Part shown: in pieces, positions 6,546-15,691 of the stretch | Position numbering within the stretch: position 1 is the stretch's first letter | How the letters are laid out: every line of letters begins with the position of its first letter | NCBI GenBank assembly: GCA_905197435.1 | Contig: CAJJYX010000044.1 | Coordinates: 1 to 19,563, forward strand | Length of the DNA stretch: 19,563 nucleotides | From: an uncultured Bacteroides sp. | Lineage (GTDB): Bacteria; Bacteroidota; Bacteroidia; Bacteroidales; Bacteroidaceae | Direction of reading: 5' to 3' | Notes under the pieces: generated by a model | What the model was told of the DNA's origin: nothing | Seen by the model: the letters and a program-made list of their open reading frames with translations, nothing else | Database searches by the model: none | Translations under genes and position numbers: made by a program

Positions 6546-9498
6546 ACCGAATGTAAAAATCATTATGAGGTCTGATACGGAGGTTCTTGACGAGGTTATG
6601 ATTGTGGCTTTCGGTACTGCAAAGAAATCGGCATTTACGGGCTCGGCCAAGGTGATTGGTGCCGAAAAGCTGGAGCAGTCGCAGGTGACGAATGTTACCG
6701 ATGCCTTGGCAGGGGCTGTGCCGGGTGTGACATTGACCTCCAATGACGGTGCTCCGGGTTCAAAGGCATCCATCAAGATTCGTGGTTTCAGTTCGCTCAA
6801 TGCAAAAAATGACCCTTTGATTATTGTGGACGGTGCTCCTTATAGCGGTGATATCAATAACCTCAATCCTAACGACGTTGAGTCAATGACGGTTTTGAAA
6901 GATGCAGCCTCGAATGCGCTTTACGGTGCGCGTGGTGCCAATGGTGTAATTATTATCACCACCAAAAGAGCCAATATGTCGGGAGAGGCCAAGGTGACTT
7001 TCGATGCCAAGTGGGGTGCTAACACCCGTGCATTGCAGAAATATGACGTGGTTGATAATCCCGGCATGTACTACGAGGTGCACCATGGCGCAATGAAGAA
7101 TTACTATAAAAATCAGATGGGTATGAGCGACCAGGCTGCATGGCTCGAGGCAAACAACAATTTGTTTGGAACCAACGGTGGCTTGGGATACAATGTATAT
7201 ACGGTTCCCGAGGGACAATTCCTCATCGGCCAGAACGGCAAACTCAATCCTAACGCTACATTGGGTAGAACAGTGAGCTATAAAGGACGCGACTATCTGC
7301 TTACTCCGGATGACTGGGAAGATGTGGGAATGCGTACCGGTATGCGTCAGGAATACAATTTCTCGGTGAGCGCGGCCAATGAAAAATCCTCTTTCTATAT
7401 TTCTTTAGGTTATCTTGGAAATGAAGGTATTACCGAAGGCTCGGACCTGAAACGTTTGACAGGTCGTTTGAAAGCTGATTATCAGGCCAAGAAATGGATG
7501 AAGATTGGTGGTAATATAGGATACGCACGTTTTGATACCAACTCGTTGGGAAACAACGGCTCCAGCAGTTCAACCGCTAATATCTGGGCATTCGTCACCC
7601 AAATGGCTCCCATCTATCCCGCCTACGTGCGCAATGCCGACGGTAGCATTATGATGGATAAGAACGGTATCGGAATGATGGACTATGGTAGTGGCGTCAA
7701 CGCAGGTATGCAACGCCCTTTTATCGCTGATGCCAATCCTATTTTGGACAACAAACTCAATACCAGGAACACTGAAGGAAATGCCGTTAACGGCAATGCT
7801 TTTGTAGACATAACTCCTATGGAAGGGCTGAAGGTGACATTCAATGGTACATTCAACTTGGAGGAGACACGTTATACCTACGTTTTCAATCCTTACTATG
7901 GACAGTTTGACTCCACCGGAGGTACGGTGAGCAAGTATCATACACGTATTTATGACTACAACCTGCAGCAACTCGTTTCTTATGCCCGCTCGTTTGGCGA
8001 CAATAATTTCGACATCCTTTTGGGGCACGAATATTATGATTACCGCTATTACTACTTGGCTGCCAGTAAGTCGCAGATGTTCTCTCAGGAAAACCAGGAA
8101 CTGGATGGGGCCATTCTTGACGGACAAAATGCTTCTTCCTATAAGCAACGCCGTAACAATGAAGGCTTCTTCGGCCGTCTGCAGTACAACTATGACGAAC
8201 GCATCTTCGGTTCTGCTTCTTTGCGCCGTGATGCTTCCTCACGTTTCCATCCTGATCACCGTTGGGGTACATTCTGGTCGGTGGGCGGTGCATGGCTCAT
8301 CAGCAAAGAAAGATGGTTTGATGCATCATGGGTACAAGAATTGAAACTGAAGGCTTCCGTTGGTTCGCAAGGCAACGACAATATCGGTGATTTCCGTTAT
8401 ACGGATAGATTTAATATTATCAATTCCAATAACAACCTCGGTACTTCGTTTTATACTAAAGGTACTAAAGACATTACTTGGGAAACCAATACCAACTTCA
8501 ATATTGGAGCAGAGTTCCGGTTGTGGGATCGCGTAACCGGTAGCATAGAGTACTACAGACGCAAGACTTCGGATATGCTGTTCTCATTCAGCGTGGCTCC
8601 CTCATTGGGATATTCTTCCTATATGGATAACGTAGGCGATATGGTGAACAGCGGTATTGAACTGGATTTCAATGTGAATATCTTCGATACACGTAACTTT
8701 ACATGGGACATAAACCTGAACATCTCTACCTTGAAGAATCGCATTACGATGCTCGACCCCGATAAATTGATTACTACCGAGTACACAGCCGGCGGAAAAG
8801 GATATAACGGTTATTCTAACGGGAACTTCTTTATTGGTGAAGACTTGTCCATGTTTACATGGCGTATGAAGGAATATGCCGGAGTGAGCGATAAAGGTGA
8901 GTCCTTGTTCTATAAGAATGTCAAGGACGAGGCGGGCAATATCACCGGGCGTGAGACGACTACGAATCATGCCGAGGCCGACTATTACATCACAGAGGAA
9001 AGCTCAGCACCTAAGGTATATGGTGGTTTCGGTACCAAGCTGAAAGTATATGGCGTGGACTTCGGCATTAATTTCACTTACCAGCTTGGCGGTAAACAGT
9101 ATGATGGTACGTATGCTTACTTCATGTCGTCACCGTATGGTACGGCCGGTTACAACTACCATAAGGATTTGCTGAACTCATGGACTCCTGAGAACACAAA
9201 TTCCAATATCCCGCGTTTCCAGATGAACGACCAGTATTCAGGGTCGATGTCTACGCGCTTCTTGACGGATGCCAGCTTCCTGAATATCCAGAATATAAAT
9301 GCGGGCTACACATTGCCTTCCAAATGGACAAAGAAAATGGCCATCAGCTCATTGCGCGTGTACATGTCGGCAGAAAATGTTTTCTACTGGTCCAAGCGTA
9401 AGGGGTTCGACCCGCGCCAGTCATATGACGCGACGACCAACGCTACTTATTATTCACCGATGCGTACCATCTCCGGTGGTGTGTCATTTGAGTTCTAA
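6499..9498 (+). CDS. SusC/RagA-family TonB-dependent transporter, 5'-truncated silent cassette 2
   Basis: This is a second SusC barrel, 999 readable residues, opening at the same codon as cassette 1 with the same residues IISYIGMQTQEVAVKPNV and then diverging. The TTG at 6499 is not a credible start: there is no signal peptide and an in-frame TAA lies 21 bases upstream (6478-6480). Visible parts are a TonB-box-like LDEVMIVAFGT at residues 30-40, a plug with IKIRGFSSLN, LIIVDGAPYSG and VLKDAASNALYGARGANG (to about 155), and a barrel with RRDASSRFHPDHRWGTFWS near 575. The terminal strand ends GGVSFEF. Barrel and plug differ widely from cassette 1, so a different substrate is likely, though not identifiable. 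It is followed after 19 bases by its susD and then a third lipoprotein. I infer that it is silent until recombination places it behind an expression site. Confidence 0.88.
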   Translation: MIISYIGMQTQEVAVKPNVKIIMRSDTEVLDEVMIVAFGTAKKSAFTGSAKVIGAEKLEQSQVTNVTDALAGAVPGVTLTSNDGAPGSKASIKIRGFSSLNAKNDPLIIVDGAPYSGDINNLNPNDVESMTVLKDAASNALYGARGANGVIIITTKRANMSGEAKVTFDAKWGANTRALQKYDVVDNPGMYYEVHHGAMKNYYKNQMGMSDQAAWLEANNNLFGTNGGLGYNVYTVPEGQFLIGQNGKLNPNATLGRTVSYKGRDYLLTPDDWEDVGMRTGMRQEYNFSVSAANEKSSFYISLGYLGNEGITEGSDLKRLTGRLKADYQAKKWMKIGGNIGYARFDTNSLGNNGSSSSTANIWAFVTQMAPIYPAYVRNADGSIMMDKNGIGMMDYGSGVNAGMQRPFIADANPILDNKLNTRNTEGNAVNGNAFVDITPMEGLKVTFNGTFNLEETRYTYVFNPYYGQFDSTGGTVSKYHTRIYDYNLQQLVSYARSFGDNNFDILLGHEYYDYRYYYLAASKSQMFSQENQELDGAILDGQNASSYKQRRNNEGFFGRLQYNYDERIFGSASLRRDASSRFHPDHRWGTFWSVGGAWLISKERWFDASWVQELKLKASVGSQGNDNIGDFRYTDRFNIINSNNNLGTSFYTKGTKDITWETNTNFNIGAEFRLWDRVTGSIEYYRRKTSDMLFSFSVAPSLGYSSYMDNVGDMVNSGIELDFNVNIFDTRNFTWDINLNISTLKNRITMLDPDKLITTEYTAGGKGYNGYSNGNFFIGEDLSMFTWRMKEYAGVSDKGESLFYKNVKDEAGNITGRETTTNHAEADYYITEESSAPKVYGGFGTKLKVYGVDFGINFTYQLGGKQYDGTYAYFMSSPYGTAGYNYHKDLLNSWTPENTNSNIPRFQMNDQYSGSMSTRFLTDASFLNIQNINAGYTLPSKWTKKMAISSLRVYMSAENVFYWSKRKGFDPRQSYDATTNATYYSPMRTISGGVSFEF

Positions 9499-9517
9499 AC
9501 CTAACATATAGATTACA

Positions 9518-11152
9518 ATGATTATGAAGAAGAATATATTCAGACTATTTTCGGCCATGGTAGTATCGGCCACGGCATTGACCGGCTGTATAGAAGAGGT
9601 TTTTCCCGAAGATTCTACAGCAACCTCCGAACAGATTGGTGCATCGGCTACAGCGCTTGAGGCTTCGCTTAACGGTTTGCCATCACAAATGGTGCAGGGG
9701 TATCTGGTGTATGGAAACCAGACTCATGAGACTGACCTTGCTTATCCCTCATTGATGCTGGCTCAAACGGAATTGTTGGGTGATGTCGTAGCTACGACAT
9801 ACGGGTATGACTGGTGGTGGCGCTTCAATGCCAACAACGGTATGAGTGATAACAGTTATTTTTCATACCTGCCATACTTTACTTTATATAAGTTCGTTAA
9901 ATCGGCCAATGATGTAATTGCAGCCGTTGATGTCACCGATCCTGCGATTACCGATGAAATGCGTGGACTTGGAAGTGTAGCCCATGCTTTCCGTGCGTTT
10001 GACTATTATATGCTGATGGTGCTTTTCGAACCGGTGGAAAACATCTATACCGATTGCAGCAAGGTCCTGGGGCTGACTGTGCCCATTGTGACAGAGGAAA
10101 CCACTAATGACATTGCGAAGAGTAATCCTCGCGCACCTCGTGAAGAGTTGGTGAATTTCATTCTTGCCGACTTGGATAAGGCTGAAATCGGTTTGGAGGA
10201 CTATACACCCACATCCAAGAACTTTCCGGACCTGGCGGTAGTATATGGACTGAAAGCCAAAGTTTATATGTGGGACGGGCAGTTTGCCAAGGCCGCCGAG
10301 TATGCCCGCAAAGCTATTGACAAATCGGGAGCAACACCTATGAACGGATCGCAGTGGCATGACCCCGATACGGGTTTCAATACGGCTACTTCTGCATGGA
10401 TGTGGTATCTTCATCCCACGGCTTCCAATATGGGTAACCTTGCCAACTTTATCGGTCACATCTCCAATGAGGCGGATTGGGGATATGGTTCTTTGTCAAA
10501 ACTCCAGATTGCGCGTTCACTTTACGAGACGGTTCCTGCCACTGATTTCCGTAAGTATTCTTACCTTGACCCGGACAGAACTACCTATGCTTACCAGTCG
10601 GTAAGAGGTGATGCATGGCTGGACGAACAGCCGGATTATCTTTCATTGAAGTTCCGCCCCGTTGGCGGTGACTATAAAACTTACTCTGTGGGTGCGCCTG
10701 CCGATATTCCTGTGATGCGTGTGGAAGAGATGTATCTCATAGAGGCCGAAGCTGTAGGTGCCAGCCAAAGTGTGGCGGCAGGTGTGTTGTTGTTGGATAA
10801 TTTTGTGAAGCAATACCGCCAGCCCGATTATAATTTCAGTACGAGTGATTTGCGGAGCCTCCAGCTTGAGGTGTTGAGGCAGATGCGTATCGAATTCTGG
10901 GGTGAAGGTACTGCATTTCCCACGGCTAAGCGTCTGAAACCGGATGTCATTCAGCATTATGAGGGTACTAATTTTAAAGAAGATCACTTCAAGATAAACT
11001 GTAAAGGCGTGAAACCCAACTGGACATTGATGATTCCTAAGACCGAAGTGGATTCGAACACCGCCCTTCAGGGAATGAACAATCCGGATCCGTCCGGTGC
11101 TATCCTCCAACGTCCTACTCCGATAGGGACATTTGCACCGGGCAACAATTAA
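9518..11152 (+). CDS. SusD/RagB-family outer-membrane lipoprotein, partner of cassette 2
   Basis: This is the surface substrate-binding lid for the second SusC. The 544-residue product has a lipoprotein signal with lipobox ALTGC and Cys24, followed by acidic residues (IEEVFPED) that fit surface display. The helical SusD core contains GSVAHAFRAFDYYMLMVLFEP near 150-170 and a TPR-like segment AVVYGLKAKVYMWDGQFAKAAE near 240-260. C-terminal signatures are MRVEEMYLIEAEA near 400-413 and QMRIEFWGEGTAFPTAKRL near 455-473. The ATG at 9524 (third codon) is an equally good start and leaves a more typical MKKN beginning. It sits 19 bases behind the SusC cassette and 31 bases ahead of the third lipoprotein, consistent with one transcript. 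It is only distantly similar to the first SusD. Confidence 0.93.
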   Translation: MIMKKNIFRLFSAMVVSATALTGCIEEVFPEDSTATSEQIGASATALEASLNGLPSQMVQGYLVYGNQTHETDLAYPSLMLAQTELLGDVVATTYGYDWWWRFNANNGMSDNSYFSYLPYFTLYKFVKSANDVIAAVDVTDPAITDEMRGLGSVAHAFRAFDYYMLMVLFEPVENIYTDCSKVLGLTVPIVTEETTNDIAKSNPRAPREELVNFILADLDKAEIGLEDYTPTSKNFPDLAVVYGLKAKVYMWDGQFAKAAEYARKAIDKSGATPMNGSQWHDPDTGFNTATSAWMWYLHPTASNMGNLANFIGHISNEADWGYGSLSKLQIARSLYETVPATDFRKYSYLDPDRTTYAYQSVRGDAWLDEQPDYLSLKFRPVGGDYKTYSVGAPADIPVMRVEEMYLIEAEAVGASQSVAAGVLLLDNFVKQYRQPDYNFSTSDLRSLQLEVLRQMRIEFWGEGTAFPTAKRLKPDVIQHYEGTNFKEDHFKINCKGVKPNWTLMIPKTEVDSNTALQGMNNPDPSGAILQRPTPIGTFAPGNN

Positions 11153-11183
11153 CCAATGAACTAACTTTTAATAGAATTTGTAT

Positions 11184-12101
11184 ATGAATAAGATATTCAA
11201 TAAACTGTTTTGGGTCATGGCTGTATGCGGCCTGGCAATGGCGGCTTGTTCAGACGGTACCGACTGGAATCCCGGTGCCGCTGCCGACGGGCAAGGTGTC
11301 TTTTTCCCTTCCAGTCAGTCAAATAGCATGACGCTGGCTGAAACATCGGGGTCTTTCGAGGTTAGTGTGTTCCGCACTGTAAGCTCGGGAGCTGCTACTG
11401 CACAAATAACGGCTACTCCCGGTGAGAATGCCGCCGGTATCTTCACGGTTCCCACTGAAGTAAGCTTTGCCGATGGTGCGACGGAGTCAAAGATAACGGT
11501 GGCTTACCGGAATATGGAGCGCGATGTCCCTTATACATTGACCCTTACTGCCGTAGACAGTACCCCGTACGGCATTACAAATCTGACGATCAATGCCATA
11601 TCCCCATTGGTTTGGGAAGTGGTAAGTACTGATGCCATGCTGGTAGACAATATGTTTGAGGCATTTGGCGCTGTCGGCGTTGAGTTGACCGGCATTACGG
11701 TTGAAAAGCATCCTGACTTTGACAGATACCGTTTCATGAGTCCTTATGACAACTCCTACTTTGGAGCTTTATTCGGCATAGGTGGGCTGCTTGCAGACAA
11801 TTTTGTTCCTCCCTATATCGAGTTGGACGGTGAGACTTATCCCGGCGGATATTATATCACTGTCACCAAATTGGGATGGAGAATGATAAATGGTGTCGGA
11901 CCTGAAGCCGATAACGATTGGGGGACTTTTGGCTCTGTTTATGGAAATCTTTCCAATAATCTTCCTGCTTATCCGTTGGGAAGCTACAACGATGCAGAGA
12001 AAGTGTTTAATTTGGGAGCACTTTTCTTTAATATAGATAACAGTGGCGCGGAACTTAAATATGTTCTCAAGGCTACTACTTTACTGTATCTGAACAACTA
12101 A
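11184..12101 (+). CDS. Surface lipoprotein linked to the second SusC/SusD pair, candidate ligand-binding protein
   Basis: About 305 residues, starting MNKIFNKLF, with lipobox AMAAC and the acylated Cys at residue 22 from the ATG at 11184. The frame also allows a TTG at 11178, but the ATG two codons later gives the normal lipoprotein start. After the signal, residues of about 35-125 form a beta-rich segment (TLAETSGSFEVSVFRTVSSG and AVDSTPYGITNLTI) resembling Calx-beta or Ig-like folds often seen in Bacteroides surface glycan-binding proteins. The C-terminal half (EKHPDFDRYRFMSPYD to the end) is not a family I recognise. Position directly behind susD is the usual place for an SGBP-type protein, so a role in capturing the same ligand is inferred. 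A terminator follows at 12139. Confidence 0.75.
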   Translation: MNKIFNKLFWVMAVCGLAMAACSDGTDWNPGAAADGQGVFFPSSQSNSMTLAETSGSFEVSVFRTVSSGAATAQITATPGENAAGIFTVPTEVSFADGATESKITVAYRNMERDVPYTLTLTAVDSTPYGITNLTINAISPLVWEVVSTDAMLVDNMFEAFGAVGVELTGITVEKHPDFDRYRFMSPYDNSYFGALFGIGGLLADNFVPPYIELDGETYPGGYYITVTKLGWRMINGVGPEADNDWGTFGSVYGNLSNNLPAYPLGSYNDAEKVFNLGALFFNIDNSGAELKYVLKATTLLYLNN

Positions 12102-12138
12102 TTCCTGACTGTATCCTGTGATACGACAGCTTATATGT

Positions 12139-12190
12139 GGGGAGGGTGAATTACAAATAGGATTCACTCTCCCTTTTATTTTATTTTCCT
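12139..12190 (+). terminator. Intrinsic terminator after the second SusCD-lipoprotein operon
   Basis: A 12-bp stem (GGGAGGGTGAAT at 12140-12151 pairing with ATTCACTCTCCC at 12162-12173, one G-U pair) with a 10-base loop is followed by a T-rich tail TTTTATTTTATTTT. It closes the cassette 2 transcript and separates it from hflX. Confidence 0.85.
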
Positions 12191-12217
12191 TTTTAAGGTG
12201 CTTCCGCTAAATTTATT

Positions 12218-12226
12218 TATATTTGC
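12218..12226 (+). promoter_or_regulatory. Bacteroides-type -7 box for hflX
   Basis: TATATTTGC matches TAnnTTTG plus the trailing C. A weak T-rich -33 element (TTTTTAAGG) lies near 12190-12198. Transcription would begin near 12230, leaving an AT-rich leader of about 57 bases before the hflX ATG. The leader has no Shine-Dalgarno sequence, as is usual in Bacteroides. Confidence 0.6.
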
Positions 12227-12286
12227 TGCCAAGAACCAACAATACATAATATACATACATATATATAAGGTATAGAAATAGAAACT

Positions 12287-13549
12287 ATGGCTATGAAAGA
12301 ATTTGTAATCTCCGAAGTGCAGGCAGAAACAGCGGTATTGGTAGGTCTTGTCACAAAGGCTCAGGATGAGCGCAAGACCAATGAATACCTGGATGAGCTT
12401 GCATTCTTGGCTGAGACAGCCGGGGCGGAAGTAGTAAAGCGGTTTACGCAAAAGCTGGATCAGGCGAACTCGGTGACTTACGTCGGCAAGGGCAAGCTGG
12501 AAGAGATAAAAGAGTATATCCGGAGTGAAGAAGAAGCCGAACGTGAGGTAGGTATGGTGATTTTTGATGATGAGCTTTCTGCGAAACAGATACGTAACAT
12601 TGAAGCGGAGTTGAAGATCAAGATATTGGACCGTACTTCGCTCATTCTCGATATTTTTGCCATGCGTGCACAGACAGCCAATGCGAAAACGCAGGTGGAA
12701 CTGGCGCAATACAAGTATATGCTTCCTCGTCTGCAACGGTTGTGGACCCACTTGGAACGCCAAGGCGGTGGCTCCGGTGCCGGCGGCGGTAAAGGCTCCG
12801 TGGGGCTTCGCGGTCCGGGTGAAACACAGTTGGAGATGGACCGCCGTATTATCCTGAACCGCATGTCATTGCTGAAGGAGCGGTTGGCTGAGATTGACAA
12901 GCAGAAGTCTACGCAGCGGAAGAACCGCGGGCGTTTGATTCGCGTGGCATTGGTGGGATATACCAACGTGGGAAAATCTACTTTGATGACGTTGCTTTCG
13001 AAAAGTGAAGTCTTTGCAGAGAACAAGCTGTTTGCCACTTTGGATACCACGGTACGCAAGGTAATCATTGAGAACCTGCCGTTCCTGCTGTCCGATACGG
13101 TCGGTTTCATCCGTAAGCTGCCGACGGATTTGGTGGATTCTTTCAAGTCTACCTTGGACGAGGTGCGCGAGGCGGACTTGCTGTTACACATCGTCGACAT
13201 ATCTCATCCGGATTTTGAAGAACAGATAGAAGTTGTGAACAAGACATTGGCGGATATCGGTGCTGCCGGTAAACCCATGGTCCTTGTATTCAATAAGATA
13301 GACGCTTATACCTATATAGAGAAAGCGGCTGACGACCTTACCCCCAGAACCAAGGAAAACTTGACACTCGAAGAGCTGATGAAGACGTGGATGGCTAAGA
13401 TGGAGGATAACTGCCTCTTTATCTCTGCCCGCGAAAAGATCAATATGGAGGAACTGAAGAGTGTGGTTTATCAGCGTGTGAAGGAATTGCACGTGCAGAA
13501 GTACCCCTATAATGATTTCCTTTATCAGACCTACGAAGAAGAGGAATAA
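12287..13549 (+). CDS. hflX: GTPase HflX, ribosome-splitting factor
   Basis: HflX binds the 50S subunit and splits stalled or hibernating 70S ribosomes under stress, in the cytoplasm. The 420-residue protein has the full family layout. The N-terminal HflX domain (residues 1-155) includes YVGKGKLEEI and VIFDDELS. A glycine-rich linker (GGGSGAGGGKGS, about 160-171) leads into the GLRGPGETQLEMDRR signature at 173-187. The coiled-coil arm spans about 187-212, and the G domain has G1 GYTNVGKST at 224-232, G3 DTVGF at 270-274 and G4 NKID at 336-339. The C-terminus is slightly longer than the G domain and acidic (YEEEE). The ATG at 12287 was chosen; the ATG two codons later is also possible. It has its own promoter and is followed after 18 bases by the DUF4954 gene, so the two probably share a transcript. 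Confidence 0.96.
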   Translation: MAMKEFVISEVQAETAVLVGLVTKAQDERKTNEYLDELAFLAETAGAEVVKRFTQKLDQANSVTYVGKGKLEEIKEYIRSEEEAEREVGMVIFDDELSAKQIRNIEAELKIKILDRTSLILDIFAMRAQTANAKTQVELAQYKYMLPRLQRLWTHLERQGGGSGAGGGKGSVGLRGPGETQLEMDRRIILNRMSLLKERLAEIDKQKSTQRKNRGRLIRVALVGYTNVGKSTLMTLLSKSEVFAENKLFATLDTTVRKVIIENLPFLLSDTVGFIRKLPTDLVDSFKSTLDEVREADLLLHIVDISHPDFEEQIEVVNKTLADIGAAGKPMVLVFNKIDAYTYIEKAADDLTPRTKENLTLEELMKTWMAKMEDNCLFISAREKINMEELKSVVYQRVKELHVQKYPYNDFLYQTYEEEE

Positions 13550-13567
13550 AGTTAATCATTAATAATT

Positions 13568-15559
13568 ATGGGTTATAGAAAACTGACCGAAGATGAAGTT
13601 CTCCGGTTGAAGAGCCAGTCGTGTCTGGCTGATGATTGGGGGAAAGTAACCGTTGCAGAAGAATTTTCAACGGAATTTGTGCATCATACCCGTTTTTCGG
13701 GCGAGGTGCGTTTGGGAGTGTTCCATTCAGAATTTATGTTGCCGGGAGGAATCAAGAAGCATTCCGGCTTGCGGCATGTGACGCTTCATAATGTAACGGT
13801 GGGAGATAACTGTTGCATTGAGAATATCCAGAACTACATTGCCAATTATGAAATCGGGCATGACACCTTCATCGAGAATGTGGACATCATTCTGGTAGAC
13901 GGTGTGTCGAAGTTCGGTAACGGGGTGGAGGTATCTGTTTTGAATGAAACGGGAGGCCGCGAGGTGCTGATTAATGATAAGCTTTCTGCACACCAGGCCT
14001 ATATACTGGCGCTTTACCGCCATCGTCCGGAACTGATTGCACGGATGAAGGAAATCACTGATTTTTATTCCAATAAGCATGCTTCCGCTGTAGGCAGCAT
14101 CGGGAATCATGTGATGATATTGAACACCGGTTCCATTAAGAATGTGCGCATTGGAGATTATTGCCGCATCTGCGGGACGTGCCGTTTGTACAACGGGAGT
14201 ATCAACAGCAATGAGCTGGCACCGGTGCACATCGGGCATGGAGTGATTTGCGATGATTTTATTATCTCCACCGGATCCCATGTAGATGATGGGGCCATGT
14301 TGAGCCGCTGTTTCGTAGGGCAGGCATGCAAATTGGGACATAACTATTCTGCCTCGGATTCGCTGTTTTTCAGCAATTGCCAGGGAGAGAACGGTGAGGC
14401 ATGCGCCATCTTTGCCGGACCTTATACGGTGACACATCATAAGTCTACATTGCTGATTGCAGGTATGTTCTCGTTCATGAATGCCGGTTCGGGGTCAAAC
14501 CAGAGCAACCACATGTATAAGTTGGGTCCCATTCATCAAGGAACGTTGGAGCGTGGCGCCAAGACTACTTCCGATTCGTACATACTGTGGCCTGCAAGGG
14601 TAGGGGCCTTTTCACTGGTGATGGGGCGCCATGTCAACCATTCCGATACTTCGAACCTGCCGTTCTCTTACTTGATAGAGCAGAATAACACCACCTATCT
14701 TGTGCCCGGTGTCAACCTGCGCAGTGTGGGCACTATCCGTGATGCCCAAAAGTGGCCGAAGCGTGACGGGCGCACCGACCCGAATAAGCTGGACTGCATC
14801 AACTACAATCTTCTCAGCCCCTACACCGTACAGAAGATGTTCAAGGGACGGGAAACGTTGCTGAACCTGCGCCATGCCAGTGGCGAGCTGTCGGACATCT
14901 ACTCTTTCCATAGCGCAAAGATACGCAACTCGGCTTTGGTGAAAGGTATCCGTTTTTATGAAATAGCCATTCATAAGTTCCTTGGAAACTCTGTCATCAA
15001 ACGCCTGGAAGGCATTGACTTCCGGAGTGATGAGGAAATACGCGCCCGCCTGAAGCCTGATACTGCCATTGGCAGTGGCGAATGGGTGGATATTTCCGGA
15101 CTGATTGCCCCGAAAAGTGAGATAGATGCATTGATAGATGGCATTGAATTCGGTAAAGTCAACCGCTTGAAGCATATCAATGCCGAGTTTGAGAAGATGC
15201 ACGGTAATTACTACACGTACGAATGGACGTGGGCGTATGAGAAGCTGGAAGGGTTTTATGGCATCAAGCCGGAGAATATAACGGCAGAAGACGTAATACA
15301 CATTGTTGAAAAATGGAAAGAAGCTGTGGTAGGTCTCGACCGCATGGTGTATGAGGATGCCAAGAAGGAATTTTCACTGGCTTCCATGACGGGATTCGGC
15401 GCCGACGGCTCGCACCTCGAGAAGGAACTCGACTTCGAGCAGGTGCGCGGTGACTTTGAGAGCAATCCATTTGTCATGGCTGTGCTGAAACATATAGAGG
15501 TGAAAACAGCATTGGGGGATGAACTGATAGGGCGATTGAAACGTATATCTGGAAATTAA
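13568..15559 (+). CDS. DUF4954 family protein with left-handed beta-helix-like repeats
   Basis: A 663-residue cytoplasmic protein without signal peptide or membrane segment. I recognise it as the DUF4954 type found throughout Bacteroidales; the function is not established. Residues of about 60-420 are rich in short periodic units with I/V-G-D/N-x-C/V patterns (VTVGDNCCIENIQ, VRIGDYCRICGTCRLYNGS, GHGVICDDFIISTGSHVDD). These resemble hexapeptide left-handed beta-helices of sugar-nucleotide acyl- or nucleotidyltransferases. Many His and Cys residues lie in this part (GRHVNHSDTSN, CFVGQACKLGHN). A helical C-terminal part follows (about 520-663). A role in nucleotide-sugar metabolism is possible but unproven. 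It starts 18 bases after hflX and probably depends on that promoter. No terminator is evident after it; the next promoter follows within 60 bases. Confidence 0.85.
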   Translation: MGYRKLTEDEVLRLKSQSCLADDWGKVTVAEEFSTEFVHHTRFSGEVRLGVFHSEFMLPGGIKKHSGLRHVTLHNVTVGDNCCIENIQNYIANYEIGHDTFIENVDIILVDGVSKFGNGVEVSVLNETGGREVLINDKLSAHQAYILALYRHRPELIARMKEITDFYSNKHASAVGSIGNHVMILNTGSIKNVRIGDYCRICGTCRLYNGSINSNELAPVHIGHGVICDDFIISTGSHVDDGAMLSRCFVGQACKLGHNYSASDSLFFSNCQGENGEACAIFAGPYTVTHHKSTLLIAGMFSFMNAGSGSNQSNHMYKLGPIHQGTLERGAKTTSDSYILWPARVGAFSLVMGRHVNHSDTSNLPFSYLIEQNNTTYLVPGVNLRSVGTIRDAQKWPKRDGRTDPNKLDCINYNLLSPYTVQKMFKGRETLLNLRHASGELSDIYSFHSAKIRNSALVKGIRFYEIAIHKFLGNSVIKRLEGIDFRSDEEIRARLKPDTAIGSGEWVDISGLIAPKSEIDALIDGIEFGKVNRLKHINAEFEKMHGNYYTYEWTWAYEKLEGFYGIKPENITAEDVIHIVEKWKEAVVGLDRMVYEDAKKEFSLASMTGFGADGSHLEKELDFEQVRGDFESNPFVMAVLKHIEVKTALGDELIGRLKRISGN

Positions 15560-15613
15560 TTATGATTTGTTGCGTTTTTACTCTAATTAAAGAATTATTT
15601 CAATAATAGTTTT

Positions 15614-15622
15614 TACCTTTGC
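15614..15622 (+). promoter_or_regulatory. Bacteroides-type -7 box for the fumarase gene
   Basis: TACCTTTGC matches TAnnTTTG plus the trailing C. The -33 region near 15594-15600 (TTATTTC) is T-rich but not a perfect TTTG. Transcription would begin near 15625-15627, immediately before the hairpin at 15628-15650, leaving a leader of about 65 bases. Confidence 0.65.
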
Positions 15623-15627
15623 TCTGT

Positions 15628-15650
15628 AAAGGCAGTTGTGGGCTGCCTTT
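15628..15650 (+). promoter_or_regulatory. 5'-terminal hairpin of the fumarase mRNA leader
   Basis: AAAGGCAG (15628-15635) pairs perfectly with CTGCCTTT (15643-15650) around a 7-base loop. It lies within a few bases of the predicted transcription start. It could act as a 5' stabiliser of the fumarase mRNA. The run after it (ATTACCC) is too poor in T for a good terminator, so I do not call it the end of the DUF4954 transcript, although that remains possible. Confidence 0.5.
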
Positions 15651-15691
15651 ATTACCCGAATCACTTTTAAACATTAAATATACAAGTAATT

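Noticed and set aside
13727..14440. Long antisense ORF opposite the DUF4954 gene
   Set aside because: A frame shadow of a well-supported gene, with no protein-family features. The same applies to antisense ORFs opposite hflX, fumarase, susC and fiu.
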